Below, piece after piece: positions 6,813-14,963 of a stretch of DNA of 19,234 nucleotides; positions within the stretch are counted from its first letter, which is position 1; each line of letters starts with the position of its first letter. This DNA comes from a bacterium (lineage in GTDB: Bacteria; Margulisbacteria; Marinamargulisbacteria; SXXA01). The DNA lies in contig CANNCG010000010.1 of the NCBI GenBank assembly GCA_947502965.1, positions 1 to 19,234 of the forward strand. The letters run 5' to 3'. The position numbers and the translations under genes were made by a program. Below the pieces are notes generated by a model, which worked only from the letters and a program-made list of their open reading frames with translations, searched no databases and was not told the origin of the DNA.

Positions 6813-7457
6813 TTATCCTATTAGGTAAAGTAGGGGGAATAAGAAAATCCACACCAAATCAACAAAGTGCCAATACAATCCTACCATTTCAAGTGGGGTG
6901 TAATATTCGGAATGAAACTCACCCCGAAAAGACCGTATGAGCAACCACACGATCAAGGCCATCCCCACCAAGATATGCAAGCCATGCAAGCCTGTCATCG
7001 TGAAATAAATCCCAAAGAAAAGATGCAGGTATTCCGAGACACCTTGGGCAGAAAAAAACGATCCGGGCAAAAATCCATGATGGATTTTTTCCATGTATTC
7101 TATGTATTTCACACCCAAAAAGACGCCAGCAAAAATCAAAGTGAGTGACAAATAGGAAATCAAAGACTTCCGTTGGTTCACCTGCGCACTGCGCACCGCC
7201 ATGACCATGGTAAAGCTGCTGGCAATCAACACAACCGTGTTAAAGGCGCCCCACTTCCAAGACAGATACTGATGGGCCTCCATGAATGTTTCTGGGTGCC
7301 ACCAGCGAAAAATGGCATAAACCACAAATAAGGCCCCAAAGAAAAGCAACTCTTGCACCAAAAAAATCCACATGCCCAATCGGGCGGATTCAAACTCTTG
7401 GGCTTCGGATGCAAAGTGATGGGCGACATGATGAGGCTTTTTGAGCGTCATACTCAT
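6813..7457 (-). CDS. coxC: Cytochrome c oxidase subunit III
   Basis: A 214-aa subunit III of the heme-copper oxidase with five membrane segments, the short form seen in caa3 oxidases. Recognisable features are LGMWIFLVQELLFFGALF near the N-terminus, the HLFFGIYFTMTGLHGLHILVGM segment and the C-terminal LYWHFVDLVWIFLFPLLYL. Subunit III stabilises subunit I and its proton uptake. The start overlaps the coxA stop by 4 nt (ATGA), so the two are translationally coupled. Confidence 0.95.
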   Translation of the reverse strand: MSMTLKKPHHVAHHFASEAQEFESARLGMWIFLVQELLFFGALFVVYAIFRWWHPETFMEAHQYLSWKWGAFNTVVLIASSFTMVMAVRSAQVNQRKSLISYLSLTLIFAGVFLGVKYIEYMEKIHHGFLPGSFFSAQGVSEYLHLFFGIYFTMTGLHGLHILVGMALIVWLLIRSFRGEFHSEYYTPLEMVGLYWHFVDLVWIFLFPLLYLIG

Positions 7458-9049
7458 GACCGCTTCTCCTGTCCAAAATCATAGGGGCCACGTGTGACAA
7501 CCGGGGTTTCAATAAAGTTTTCAGTTAATGGGGGCGACTGTGTCTGCCACTCCAAGGTCAAGGCACCCCAAGGATTGTCCGGCGCCTTTTTACCATTCAA
7601 CAGAGAATCCATCAGATAAAACGCCATCAAAATAAAGCCCACAGCCATGACCCAACTCCCAAAGGTCGAAAAGGCATGGAGCGGCTGAAATTGGTCCAAA
7701 TAGCTGTAATAACGACGGGGCATCCCCTTGGCACCCAAAATAAACTGGGTAAAGAACACCATATTAAACCCTACCATGACAAAGGCCCACGCGATGAAGG
7801 CCCAGAATTCGCTATACATCCGCCCAAACATCTTGGGCCACCAGTAGTGCAAGCCCCCGATAAAGGCCATCACGGTCCCACCCATCATCACATAGTGAAA
7901 GTGTGCTACGACAAAGTAGGTATCATGCAAATGCACGTCCAAAGACAAAGCCCCCAACATAATACCCGTAAACCCACCGATAGAAAACAAAAAGAGAAAC
8001 GCGAGAAAGTACAGAAACGGGGCCTTAATTTGAATACTTCCCCGATACATCGTGGCAATCCAGTTAAACACCTTCACCGCAGAAGGAATGGCTACCAGAT
8101 AGGTCAACAAGGAGAAAATCATCGCGGCATAATCAGACTGCCCACTCACAAAAAGATGATGTCCCCAAACGAAAAAAGAAATAATCGCAATGGCCAAACT
8201 CGAAAATGCGACTAATTTATAACCAAAAATATTTTTACGACAAAAGGCGGTGACCAACTCACTAATAACCCCCATCGCAGGCAAAATCATAATATACACA
8301 GCCGGATGACTATAAAACCAAAAGAAGTGCTGAAACAACACCGGGTCTCCCCCCAAGGCGGGGTTGAAAATCCCTATCCCCATCGTACGCTCCAAGATCA
8401 ACAACAAGAGGGTAATCGCCAAAACAGGGGTGGCCAAAACCTGGATAATAGCCGTGGCATAGAGAGACCAGACCATCAACGGCATACGAAACCATGTCAT
8501 CCCAGGCGCGCGCATTTTATGAATAGTGACAATGAAGTTCACCCCAGTCAGAATCGAAGAGAACCCCAGAATAAAGGCCCCCAGGGTCATTGAAATAACC
8601 GATGTCGACGTATCTATCGAATAGGGCGTGTAGAAGGTCCAGCCAGTATCAACCGCACCGGAAAACATCGAATAGACACAAAACAACCCCCCAAAAACGT
8701 AAATGTAGAGACTGGCCAGATTCAAACGTGGGAAAGCAACATCCTTAGCCCCTAACTGTAACGGCAACAGGAAGTTCCCCAATGAAGCGGGTATGGACGG
8801 TACAATGAACAAAAAAACCATTACCGCACCATGGAGCGTGAAGAGCTGATTGTACTGTTTTGCAGTAAACAAAAGCTCCTTGGGATTAAGCAACTCCAAA
8901 CGCAGTGCCAACGCAAAAAAACCACCCAACCCAAAGGAAATCGCGATAAACATGAGATACATGATCCCGATACGCTTGTGATCCAGCGTAAAAAGCCATG
9001 ACTTCAATCCCTTTGTCGCATTCAAATAATTTAAGGGCACCTGACTCAT
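7454..9049 (-). CDS. coxA: Cytochrome c oxidase subunit I, A2-type
   Basis: The 531-aa catalytic subunit that reduces oxygen to water and pumps protons. Metal ligands are visible. H73 (FTLHG) and H385 bind low-spin heme a. H383 (AHFHY) binds heme a3. H248, H297 and H298 bind Cu(B), and Y252 is placed for the His-Tyr crosslink. The crosslink motif reads YSHPAVY rather than GHPEVY. The conserved glutamate of the D-channel is therefore absent and the Y-S pair of A2-type oxidases (as in Thermus and Rhodothermus caa3) is present. There are about twelve membrane helices. GGGAGA lies 6 nt before the ATG, and the gene starts 14 nt after coxB. Confidence 0.97.
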   Translation of the reverse strand: MSQVPLNYLNATKGLKSWLFTLDHKRIGIMYLMFIAISFGLGGFFALALRLELLNPKELLFTAKQYNQLFTLHGAVMVFLFIVPSIPASLGNFLLPLQLGAKDVAFPRLNLASLYIYVFGGLFCVYSMFSGAVDTGWTFYTPYSIDTSTSVISMTLGAFILGFSSILTGVNFIVTIHKMRAPGMTWFRMPLMVWSLYATAIIQVLATPVLAITLLLLILERTMGIGIFNPALGGDPVLFQHFFWFYSHPAVYIMILPAMGVISELVTAFCRKNIFGYKLVAFSSLAIAIISFFVWGHHLFVSGQSDYAAMIFSLLTYLVAIPSAVKVFNWIATMYRGSIQIKAPFLYFLAFLFLFSIGGFTGIMLGALSLDVHLHDTYFVVAHFHYVMMGGTVMAFIGGLHYWWPKMFGRMYSEFWAFIAWAFVMVGFNMVFFTQFILGAKGMPRRYYSYLDQFQPLHAFSTFGSWVMAVGFILMAFYLMDSLLNGKKAPDNPWGALTLEWQTQSPPLTENFIETPVVTRGPYDFGQEKRS

Positions 9050-9063
9050 GATTGTTCTCCCGA

Positions 9064-10032
9064 TTACTGTAATGTCTTGATATACGCGATAAGGGCACTA
9101 ATTTCACGGTCATTAAGGGAACCGGCGTAAGTCGGCATGATGTTCTCAAAACCAACCACGACCTTTGCGCCCGGATTGACTATGGATTCGCGGAGATAAT
9201 TTTCGTCACCCTTGACAGTGCTACCCCCCTTAATAGGCCGGTTTGCATCAAAAATCCCCTTCCAACTAGGCCCCACCCTGACGCTGCCATCCGTGGAGTG
9301 ACAGGTGACACACGCCTTGGCCGTGTATAGTTTTTCACCCAGCTTATCCAAGGGCAACTCATCGCCAGAATTGGCATCTGCCAACCAAGCCTTGTAGTCT
9401 TCCGCAGACAAAACCCGCACAATGGCCGACATGGCTGAATGCCCAGTCCCACAGTATTCGGTACAAAACACTTGGTAATTGCCCACTTTATCCGCCTCAA
9501 ACCAAAGCTTGGTGTACCGATTGGGCAACACATCCCGTTTGATACGAAAGTTGGGAACAAAGAAACTATGAATCACATCGTCAGACGACATGATTAAGGT
9601 AATTGGGGTATTAATCGGAACCACCAACTCCCCGATGGCCTTATTCCCATTGGGATACCCAAACTCCCAAAACCATTTTTTGGCATTCACATGAATCTCT
9701 TGTGCGTCTAGCGGTGGGACCGCCATGTGCAAATACCCTTTGAATCCCCAGATAAACACAATCAACACAAGAATGGTTGGCGGAACTGTCCACGACAACT
9801 CCAGAAGTGTATTGTGGGTCATCTGGCCAGTTGCCAGTTGGCTGTCTTTTTTACGCCTGTAGGCCAGCAAAAAGTAGCCTACGAAGAGAGTAATTCCAAC
9901 AAAAATAATCACTGAGCCCCAAAAAATAAAATAAAAGAGAGAATCGGCATTGTCGGCAAAAGGGCCTACCGCTCCCGGAAAAAAAGCAGTACCTTTTTGC
10001 ATTAACGATTCGATTTTCAATGAAGTGTCCAT
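9064..10032 (-). CDS. coxB: Cytochrome c oxidase subunit II with fused cytochrome c domain (caa3)
   Basis: A 322-aa subunit II. Two N-terminal membrane segments (about 31-57 and 82-103) are followed by a periplasmic cupredoxin domain with the Cu(A) site C190, C194, H198 and M201 (CTEYCGTGHSAM). A C-terminal class I cytochrome c has heme motif C241-V-T-C244-H245 and a methionine ligand in NIMPTY. The aromatic stretch KKWFWEFGYPNG is the usual electron-entry region. The Cu(A) site shows this is a cytochrome c oxidase rather than a quinol oxidase, and the fused heme makes it caa3-type. Electrons would come directly from alternative complex III. The start lies one base after the sco stop, with AGGA 9 nt upstream. 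Confidence 0.96.
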   Translation of the reverse strand: MDTSLKIESLMQKGTAFFPGAVGPFADNADSLFYFIFWGSVIIFVGITLFVGYFLLAYRRKKDSQLATGQMTHNTLLELSWTVPPTILVLIVFIWGFKGYLHMAVPPLDAQEIHVNAKKWFWEFGYPNGNKAIGELVVPINTPITLIMSSDDVIHSFFVPNFRIKRDVLPNRYTKLWFEADKVGNYQVFCTEYCGTGHSAMSAIVRVLSAEDYKAWLADANSGDELPLDKLGEKLYTAKACVTCHSTDGSVRVGPSWKGIFDANRPIKGGSTVKGDENYLRESIVNPGAKVVVGFENIMPTYAGSLNDREISALIAYIKTLQ

Positions 10033-10033
10033 C

Positions 10034-10912
10034 CTAAGCGTTCCTATCTCTAGATGTACGGGCTAACCAAATCAGCAAACCCGCCAAAAAAACTACCGTC
10101 ACAAGTCCGGCTATTCGCATTAAATTAACAGCGAAAAGAACGTAGCTACGCGCATCGGGATCGTAATTGTAGCAAAACAATAACACCCTTTCTACAGAAG
10201 AAACACCCTTGCCGACTTTGGCTTCAGCCAATGCCAATCTCAGGTCAAAAGGACGGTATTCGATCCCATAGAGATATCGGGTCATTTTGCCATCGCCAGA
10301 CACAAGCATGATGAGAGACGCATGGGCGTATTCGCCGTTTTTTTGCAGATTATACCCAAAACCCGCAGCATCCGCGATTGCCTGCTCACTGCCTTTGGCG
10401 CCTACCAAAAAAGTCCATGGCATCACAGAGCTTGTGGGACGTAGTGCCTCGCCGCCGTGACTTTTATTCTTATCCCGTTTTTGCGCAACAGCGGCATTGT
10501 ACTTTATCTCAAATGCCAGTGCTCGCTCTGGGGTATCCAGGGGATTCATGCTGATGGTCAGGACATCATAGTCACGCCCGAGTCCGGGGACAGCCGATAC
10601 CGCCTGAGAAGCGCCATCCAATACCAACCCGCAGAGCATCGGACATGTGTAATAAGCAAAAATCAGGATCTTGGGACGCCCATTCCTGAAATAGTCGCCC
10701 AACAAAACGGACTCGCCACGGCCATTGATGACCCGCACATCGAGAGGCAGGGCCTCACCGATACGCTCCGTCACGCCGACTTTGGTGAGGGAGGTCGGCA
10801 AGACATTTTCGTCGCCAACTGCAGACGCCATAGCACTCCCCGTAAAACACAGAAAAAACAAGGCGAGGAATAGGCCAAGAGGCCCCTTAAACGCTGTCAG
10901 AAGCCCTTTCAC
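10034..10912 (-). CDS. sco: SCO1/SenC copper chaperone for Cu(A) assembly
   Basis: A 292-aa thioredoxin-fold protein that delivers copper, or keeps the cysteines reduced, for the Cu(A) site of CoxB. The copper ligands are C90 and C94 (CPMLC) and H197 (YAHASL). An N-terminal hydrophobic signal or anchor (residues about 3-30) and a second hydrophobic segment near the C-terminus (about 266-285) place the domain in the periplasm, held at both ends. The frame is open to an ATG at 10993, but that start has no ribosome binding site and would overlap the previous gene by 85 nt. The GTG at 10912 overlaps the preceding stop (GTGA) and puts the signal sequence at the very N-terminus, so I prefer it. A loop (QKRDKNKSHGGEALRPTSS) is unusually long for Sco proteins. 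Confidence 0.9.
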   Translation of the reverse strand: MKGLLTAFKGPLGLFLALFFLCFTGSAMASAVGDENVLPTSLTKVGVTERIGEALPLDVRVINGRGESVLLGDYFRNGRPKILIFAYYTCPMLCGLVLDGASQAVSAVPGLGRDYDVLTISMNPLDTPERALAFEIKYNAAVAQKRDKNKSHGGEALRPTSSVMPWTFLVGAKGSEQAIADAAGFGYNLQKNGEYAHASLIMLVSGDGKMTRYLYGIEYRPFDLRLALAEAKVGKGVSSVERVLLFCYNYDPDARSYVLFAVNLMRIAGLVTVVFLAGLLIWLARTSRDRNA

Positions 10913-11223
10913 TTGGGCTGATAATTCTGACGAACCACATCCATCGCCAGGCCAATGGGGATTTGAATCTGGCCTTTGTTTTTGTCTATCCATCGCAAAG
11001 ATTGCAAGGACGTGGCTTCATAGTGGCGCAATGCTTTTAGCTCCTCAGTGGGCTTTCCTTGGCGTTCCCGCAAGTTCAGCGCATCGGATTGTGCACTTTT
11101 GTAATACACCAACCCAGACCACAACGTGACAACCAGGAACACACCCGTCAACACAATGACCCACGAGGATATGGCCAAATTGGGCTCATCTTGAAATTCT
11201 ACTACAGCGTGATGGTCTGACAT
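10909..11223 (-). CDS. Small single-helix membrane protein of the ACIII-oxidase operon
   Basis: A 104-aa protein with a His-containing cytoplasmic N-terminus (MSDHHAVVEFQDEPN), one membrane helix (about 19-41) and a charged periplasmic tail that ends in an IPIGLAMDVVRQN motif. No cofactor motif is present. I recall similar small proteins with an I-P-I-x-x-A-M tail between actF and sco/coxB in other ACIII loci, but I cannot name a family. Position suggests an accessory subunit of alternative complex III or of the ACIII-caa3 supercomplex, or an assembly factor. The ATG follows AGGAG with 6-nt spacing, 9 nt after actF. The stop overlaps the sco start. Confidence 0.75.
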   Translation of the reverse strand: MSDHHAVVEFQDEPNLAISSWVIVLTGVFLVVTLWSGLVYYKSAQSDALNLRERQGKPTEELKALRHYEATSLQSLRWIDKNKGQIQIPIGLAMDVVRQNYQPK

Positions 11224-11232
11224 ATGGGACTC

Positions 11233-12414
11233 CTAGGTATGATGGTGCAGCGATTCAGGGAGGCGTGGATCCTGTGTGGGAACCAAAGACACCGTCCGCA
11301 TCCGCGCAAACAATACCGACACAAATAGGCCGCCAATCCCCAAGAAACAAGCGAAATCACCCCAAGATAATTGAAAACCAGATTTGTCGATATTGGGCAT
11401 AATGACCCAATACAAATCGAGAAAATGCATGACCAACATCCAGACCACAACCACGAACTGCACCTTGAGATTGCGACGCATGTGTTTGGACATAAACCCC
11501 ACAAAAGGCAATACAAAGTGACCCAAAACCAAAACATGAGCGACCGTATTCCAAGACCCCAAAAAGTGCATCCCATACCAGCTTGTGCCTTCAGGAATGT
11601 TGGCATACCAAATCAAAAAGTACTGACTAAAGGCCACATAGGTCCAAAAAATAATAAAGCCATACAGCAATTTACCAAGGTCATGGTAATGATCATGGCG
11701 TATCACATCCCGCAAGAACCCTGCACGACGCAAAATCAGCGCCAAAAGGCTGATACTGGCCACACCGGCGATGGCGCTACCCGCAAAAAAGTAAACCCCA
11801 AACATCGTCGAATACCAGTGCGGGGTAATGGACATGACCCAATCCACCATCGAAAAAGTCAAACTCAATGCAAAAAGCAAAATCCCATAGGTGGATGCTT
11901 TCTGCAATTTGAGGGTGAGAGACGCATCGCCACTGCTATCTTGCGTGACAGACAGATTGAAAAACTTGCGCGCTAGCCATATCCATACGCCAAAAAACAC
12001 AACAACACGCACCAGAAAAAAGGGAATATTCAAATACGGCGCTTTTACCTGTAAAAGATGATCTTTGAGCACCTCACTGGCATGGGTCCAGTGATACAAA
12101 TCATGCAAACCAAATAAAACAGGAATAAACAAAATAGCCATGAGCCCGGCATTCTTCATGAGATGCTCGGACAGACGTCGAACCAGCACACTCCAACCCG
12201 CCCGAGACAAATGCTGAATAATAACAAAAAACATGCCACCCAAAACAATACTCAAAAAGAATACAAAGACCGTCAAATAACTATAAAAAAACCGATGGTG
12301 GTCCTGGGTGTAATACACCAAAGAGGCCACCAATCCCAAGACACCAACGACGGCTGCTATTTTGGGGAATTTGTCAGCCAAGGGGCCGGTAAGCGGGGTT
12401 CCAGATACCTTCAT
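11233..12414 (-). CDS. actF: Alternative complex III subunit ActF (NrfD-like membrane subunit)
   Basis: A 393-aa integral membrane protein with about ten helices, paralogous to ActC and related to the NrfD/PsrC family. In ACIII, ActC and ActF form the membrane core; ActF is the partner that lacks clear cofactor contact. Recognisable segments are the DHHRFFYSYLTVFVFFLSIVL region after the first helix, LFGLHDLYHWTH, SITPHWYSTMFGVYFFAG and DLYWVIMP. An upstream ATG at 12426 abuts the actE stop (TAAATG). The ATG at 12414 has GGAG (12424-12421) at 6-nt spacing and is the more likely start. Confidence 0.92.
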   Translation of the reverse strand: MKVSGTPLTGPLADKFPKIAAVVGVLGLVASLVYYTQDHHRFFYSYLTVFVFFLSIVLGGMFFVIIQHLSRAGWSVLVRRLSEHLMKNAGLMAILFIPVLFGLHDLYHWTHASEVLKDHLLQVKAPYLNIPFFLVRVVVFFGVWIWLARKFFNLSVTQDSSGDASLTLKLQKASTYGILLFALSLTFSMVDWVMSITPHWYSTMFGVYFFAGSAIAGVASISLLALILRRAGFLRDVIRHDHYHDLGKLLYGFIIFWTYVAFSQYFLIWYANIPEGTSWYGMHFLGSWNTVAHVLVLGHFVLPFVGFMSKHMRRNLKVQFVVVVWMLVMHFLDLYWVIMPNIDKSGFQLSWGDFACFLGIGGLFVSVLFARMRTVSLVPTQDPRLPESLHHHT

Positions 12415-12426
12415 GCGTGTCTCCAT

Positions 12427-13044
12427 TTACTTGATGCTTGACCGAAGGTCTACGGGTACGTCTTCTAACGTTGCGGTACGTGCCTTTTGTAAAGCGCGCA
12501 CATAGAGCACAATGGCCCAACGGTCTTCTTCTTTAATCTGTTTCGCATACGAAGGCATACTTCTAATCCCATGGGAGATGACGCCAAAAAGCTCGCCGTC
12601 TTTCATGGCCAAAATGCGAGCATCTGCCAAATCTGTTGGGGGTGCAAATCCACGTGAAATCACCAAGCCTTTGCCACTGCCCGTCTGGTCATGACAAACC
12701 GCACAGTAAATATTAAAACGCTCTTGCCCACGCAACAACAAGTCTGAAGTGACCTGAACCGGTGCTTTTGCAACAAAATCGGCAGAGGATTCTTTGCCGC
12801 CATAAAAACGACCATCTTCTTTGAGAAACGTATCCCGTGTGTGTGCGCCAGAAAAGCCATGGGCATCCCCCCACACGACAACACCTTCAGGCAAGGCTTT
12901 TGGGTCAGTCTGCGCTTTGACTTTGGATTGCCAATCAAAATTAGGATTGGGATGAATAGGCGGCTTCTCGGAGCGGTAGCCACGACAACCCACCAAGGAC
13001 AAACCCGCCACTGCAACTGCGATTAAAATGAGATTTTTGTTCAT
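12427..13044 (-). CDS. actE: Alternative complex III subunit ActE (monoheme cytochrome c lipoprotein)
   Basis: A 205-aa periplasmic lipoprotein. The signal peptide ends in lipobox LVGC with the modified cysteine at position 20. A class I cytochrome c domain has C114-A-V-C117-H118 and a methionine ligand in RSMPSY. In ACIII, ActE is the heme subunit likely to pass electrons from the pentaheme ActA to the oxidase's cytochrome c domain. It starts 2 nt after the actD stop and its stop abuts the upstream actF ATG. Lengths and layout are usual for the family. Confidence 0.94.
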   Translation of the reverse strand: MNKNLILIAVAVAGLSLVGCRGYRSEKPPIHPNPNFDWQSKVKAQTDPKALPEGVVVWGDAHGFSGAHTRDTFLKEDGRFYGGKESSADFVAKAPVQVTSDLLLRGQERFNIYCAVCHDQTGSGKGLVISRGFAPPTDLADARILAMKDGELFGVISHGIRSMPSYAKQIKEEDRWAIVLYVRALQKARTATLEDVPVDLRSSIK

Positions 13045-13046
13045 GG

Positions 13047-13580
13047 TTATGCCTCTACCGTGGCGATGTGTTTGCCGCCCAATTTTTCAAGCAATTGCCA
13101 GGTTTCAACCTCTGAATAAAGCCCATCTTCGGCCTCAACACTCACAAAGAAGCCATGTGAGGATGCAATGGCAAACCGAGGATGGTTAAACATCGCATGA
13201 TACAACTCGGGCAGACTGTTGAGGGTAAACATGCCAAAGACAGCCGCAAGCCCTGAAAACAAAATCATGACCTCAAAACATACCGGTACAAACGCCTGAA
13301 AGCTAAAAAGCGGCTTGCCGCTCACTGTAATCTTGTACGCATACACGGAAACCCAAGTTTGCAGCAAAAAGCCACATGTCAGACCCGTTGCCCCAAAGAC
13401 AAAAACGATCCATCCCAAAATAGAATCCTTGAGCCCCATGGCCGCGTCCATCCCGTGAATCGGAAAAGGAGAATAGGTCTCAAACTTTTTATATCCAAAG
13501 TCACGCAGCCCCTCCGCCGCCCTCAGTAGACTGCCCGGGGTGTCAAACTCCGCCACCAAACCATAAATCTCGTTAGCCAT
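13047..13580 (-). CDS. actD: Alternative complex III subunit ActD (DUF3341)
   Basis: A 177-aa membrane protein with two helices (about 54-76 and 94-119). It has the DUF3341 opening MANEIYGLVAEFDTP and a soluble FETYSPFPIHGMD segment, followed by a C-terminal cytoplasmic ferredoxin-like fold typical of ActD. ActD carries no cofactor and packs against ActC. The open frame continues upstream, but the ATG at 13580 follows GGAGA at 8-nt spacing and matches the family start. It overlaps the actC stop by 8 nt. Confidence 0.93.
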   Translation of the reverse strand: MANEIYGLVAEFDTPGSLLRAAEGLRDFGYKKFETYSPFPIHGMDAAMGLKDSILGWIVFVFGATGLTCGFLLQTWVSVYAYKITVSGKPLFSFQAFVPVCFEVMILFSGLAAVFGMFTLNSLPELYHAMFNHPRFAIASSHGFFVSVEAEDGLYSEVETWQLLEKLGGKHIATVEA

Positions 13581-14961
13581 GATGTGTCTCTCCATGATGC
13601 GGATTGGCTTCGGGCATAATACCCTTGACTTCTGAAATTGCAATCATCGGCAAAAACTTCAAAAACAACAAAAACAAGGTAAAAAACAACCCAAAACTGC
13701 CCAAGAACTGACAAACCTCCACCCATGTTGGGGAATAATACTCCCAACTTGAGGGCAAGAAATCTCGGTGCAAAGAGGTCACCGTAATCACAAACCGCTC
13801 AAACCACATCCCAATATTGACGATAATAGAAATCACAAACATGGTGGGAATATGGGTCCGAATTTTTTTGAACCAAAACAACTGTGGGAAAATGACATTC
13901 GACGACACCATCGTCCAGTAGGCCCAAGCATAAGGGCCAAAAGCCCTGTTGATAAACGCAAAGGCCTCATATTCGTTCCCGGAATACCAGGCCACAAAAA
14001 ACTCCATGGCATAGGCATAACCCACCATGGTCCCCGTGGCCAAGATGATTTTATTCATGGTCTCGAGGTGATGCAAGGTCACCATATCTTTGAGTCCAAA
14101 AATCTCACGGGCAATGAGCATCAAGGTCATAACCATCGCAAACCCAGAAAAAATCGCCCCAGCCACAAAGTAAGGCGGGAAAATCGTGGTATGCCATCCT
14201 GGCAACTGTGATGCCGCAAAGTCAAAACTCACGATCGAATGCACAGACAAAACCAAGGGCGTAGAGAGCGCCGCCAAAATCAAATACGCCCGCTCATAGT
14301 TCTGCCAATGTCGGTTGGCCCCACGCCAGCCCATCGAAAGAATCGCATAGACAAATTTGCGGGTCTTGGTCGCTGCACGGTCCCTCAGTGTCGCCAAATC
14401 GGGCACCAACCCCACATACCAAAACAACAAAGAAATCGTAAAATAGGTACTCACCGCAAACAAATCCCAGAGCAGGGGACTTCTAAAGTTGCCCCACATT
14501 TGCATAGAGTTGGGAATAGGAAACAAATAATACGCGACCCAAAAACGACCAATGTGAAAGCCGATATACAACCCAGCACACATAACGGCAAAAATCGTCA
14601 TCGCCTCTGCAAATCGGTTAATGGAGGTCCGCCATTTCTGACGAAACAAAAAGAGAATAGCCGAAATCAATGTGCCGGCATGCCCAATCCCAATCCAGAA
14701 TACAAAGGTCACCAGATCCCATCCCCACATCACCGGATTGTTGAGCCCCCAAATCCCTATACCCTCCCAAACCAAATAACCCAACATAGAGAACAATAAA
14801 AGCAAAAAAGACAAAGACGCCATGAGGCCAATCAGCCACCATGTCGGGGCCTTGTCCTCGATAGGCTTGCACACCACGTCCGAAATGCTGGCGAAGGTAT
14901 GTCCCCCTAAAACCAATTTTTGACGCCGCGACGGATCTTCCGAAAACACCTGTGTATCCAT
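13573..14961 (-). CDS. actC: Alternative complex III subunit ActC (NrfD-like, quinol-oxidising membrane subunit)
   Basis: A 462-aa integral membrane protein of the NrfD/PsrC family with about ten helices. It has the long amphipathic N-terminus usual for ActC (GGHTFASISDVVCKPIEDK) and histidine- and aromatic-rich helices such as GIGHAGTLISAILFLF and the SVHSIVSFDFA segment. In the family, ActC lies under the Fe-S subunit ActB and holds the quinol site. It starts 2 nt after the actB stop and overlaps actD. Full length compared with the family. Confidence 0.95.
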   Translation of the reverse strand: MDTQVFSEDPSRRQKLVLGGHTFASISDVVCKPIEDKAPTWWLIGLMASLSFLLLLFSMLGYLVWEGIGIWGLNNPVMWGWDLVTFVFWIGIGHAGTLISAILFLFRQKWRTSINRFAEAMTIFAVMCAGLYIGFHIGRFWVAYYLFPIPNSMQMWGNFRSPLLWDLFAVSTYFTISLLFWYVGLVPDLATLRDRAATKTRKFVYAILSMGWRGANRHWQNYERAYLILAALSTPLVLSVHSIVSFDFAASQLPGWHTTIFPPYFVAGAIFSGFAMVMTLMLIAREIFGLKDMVTLHHLETMNKIILATGTMVGYAYAMEFFVAWYSGNEYEAFAFINRAFGPYAWAYWTMVSSNVIFPQLFWFKKIRTHIPTMFVISIIVNIGMWFERFVITVTSLHRDFLPSSWEYYSPTWVEVCQFLGSFGLFFTLFLLFLKFLPMIAISEVKGIMPEANPHHGETHHG

Positions 14962-14963
14962 AA

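Noticed and set aside
7676..8215. Long plus-strand open frame opposite coxA, and similar ones opposite actB, actC and actF
   Set aside because: They are antisense shadows of strongly conserved genes, with no ribosome binding sites and low-complexity, His/Lys/Pro-rich translations.
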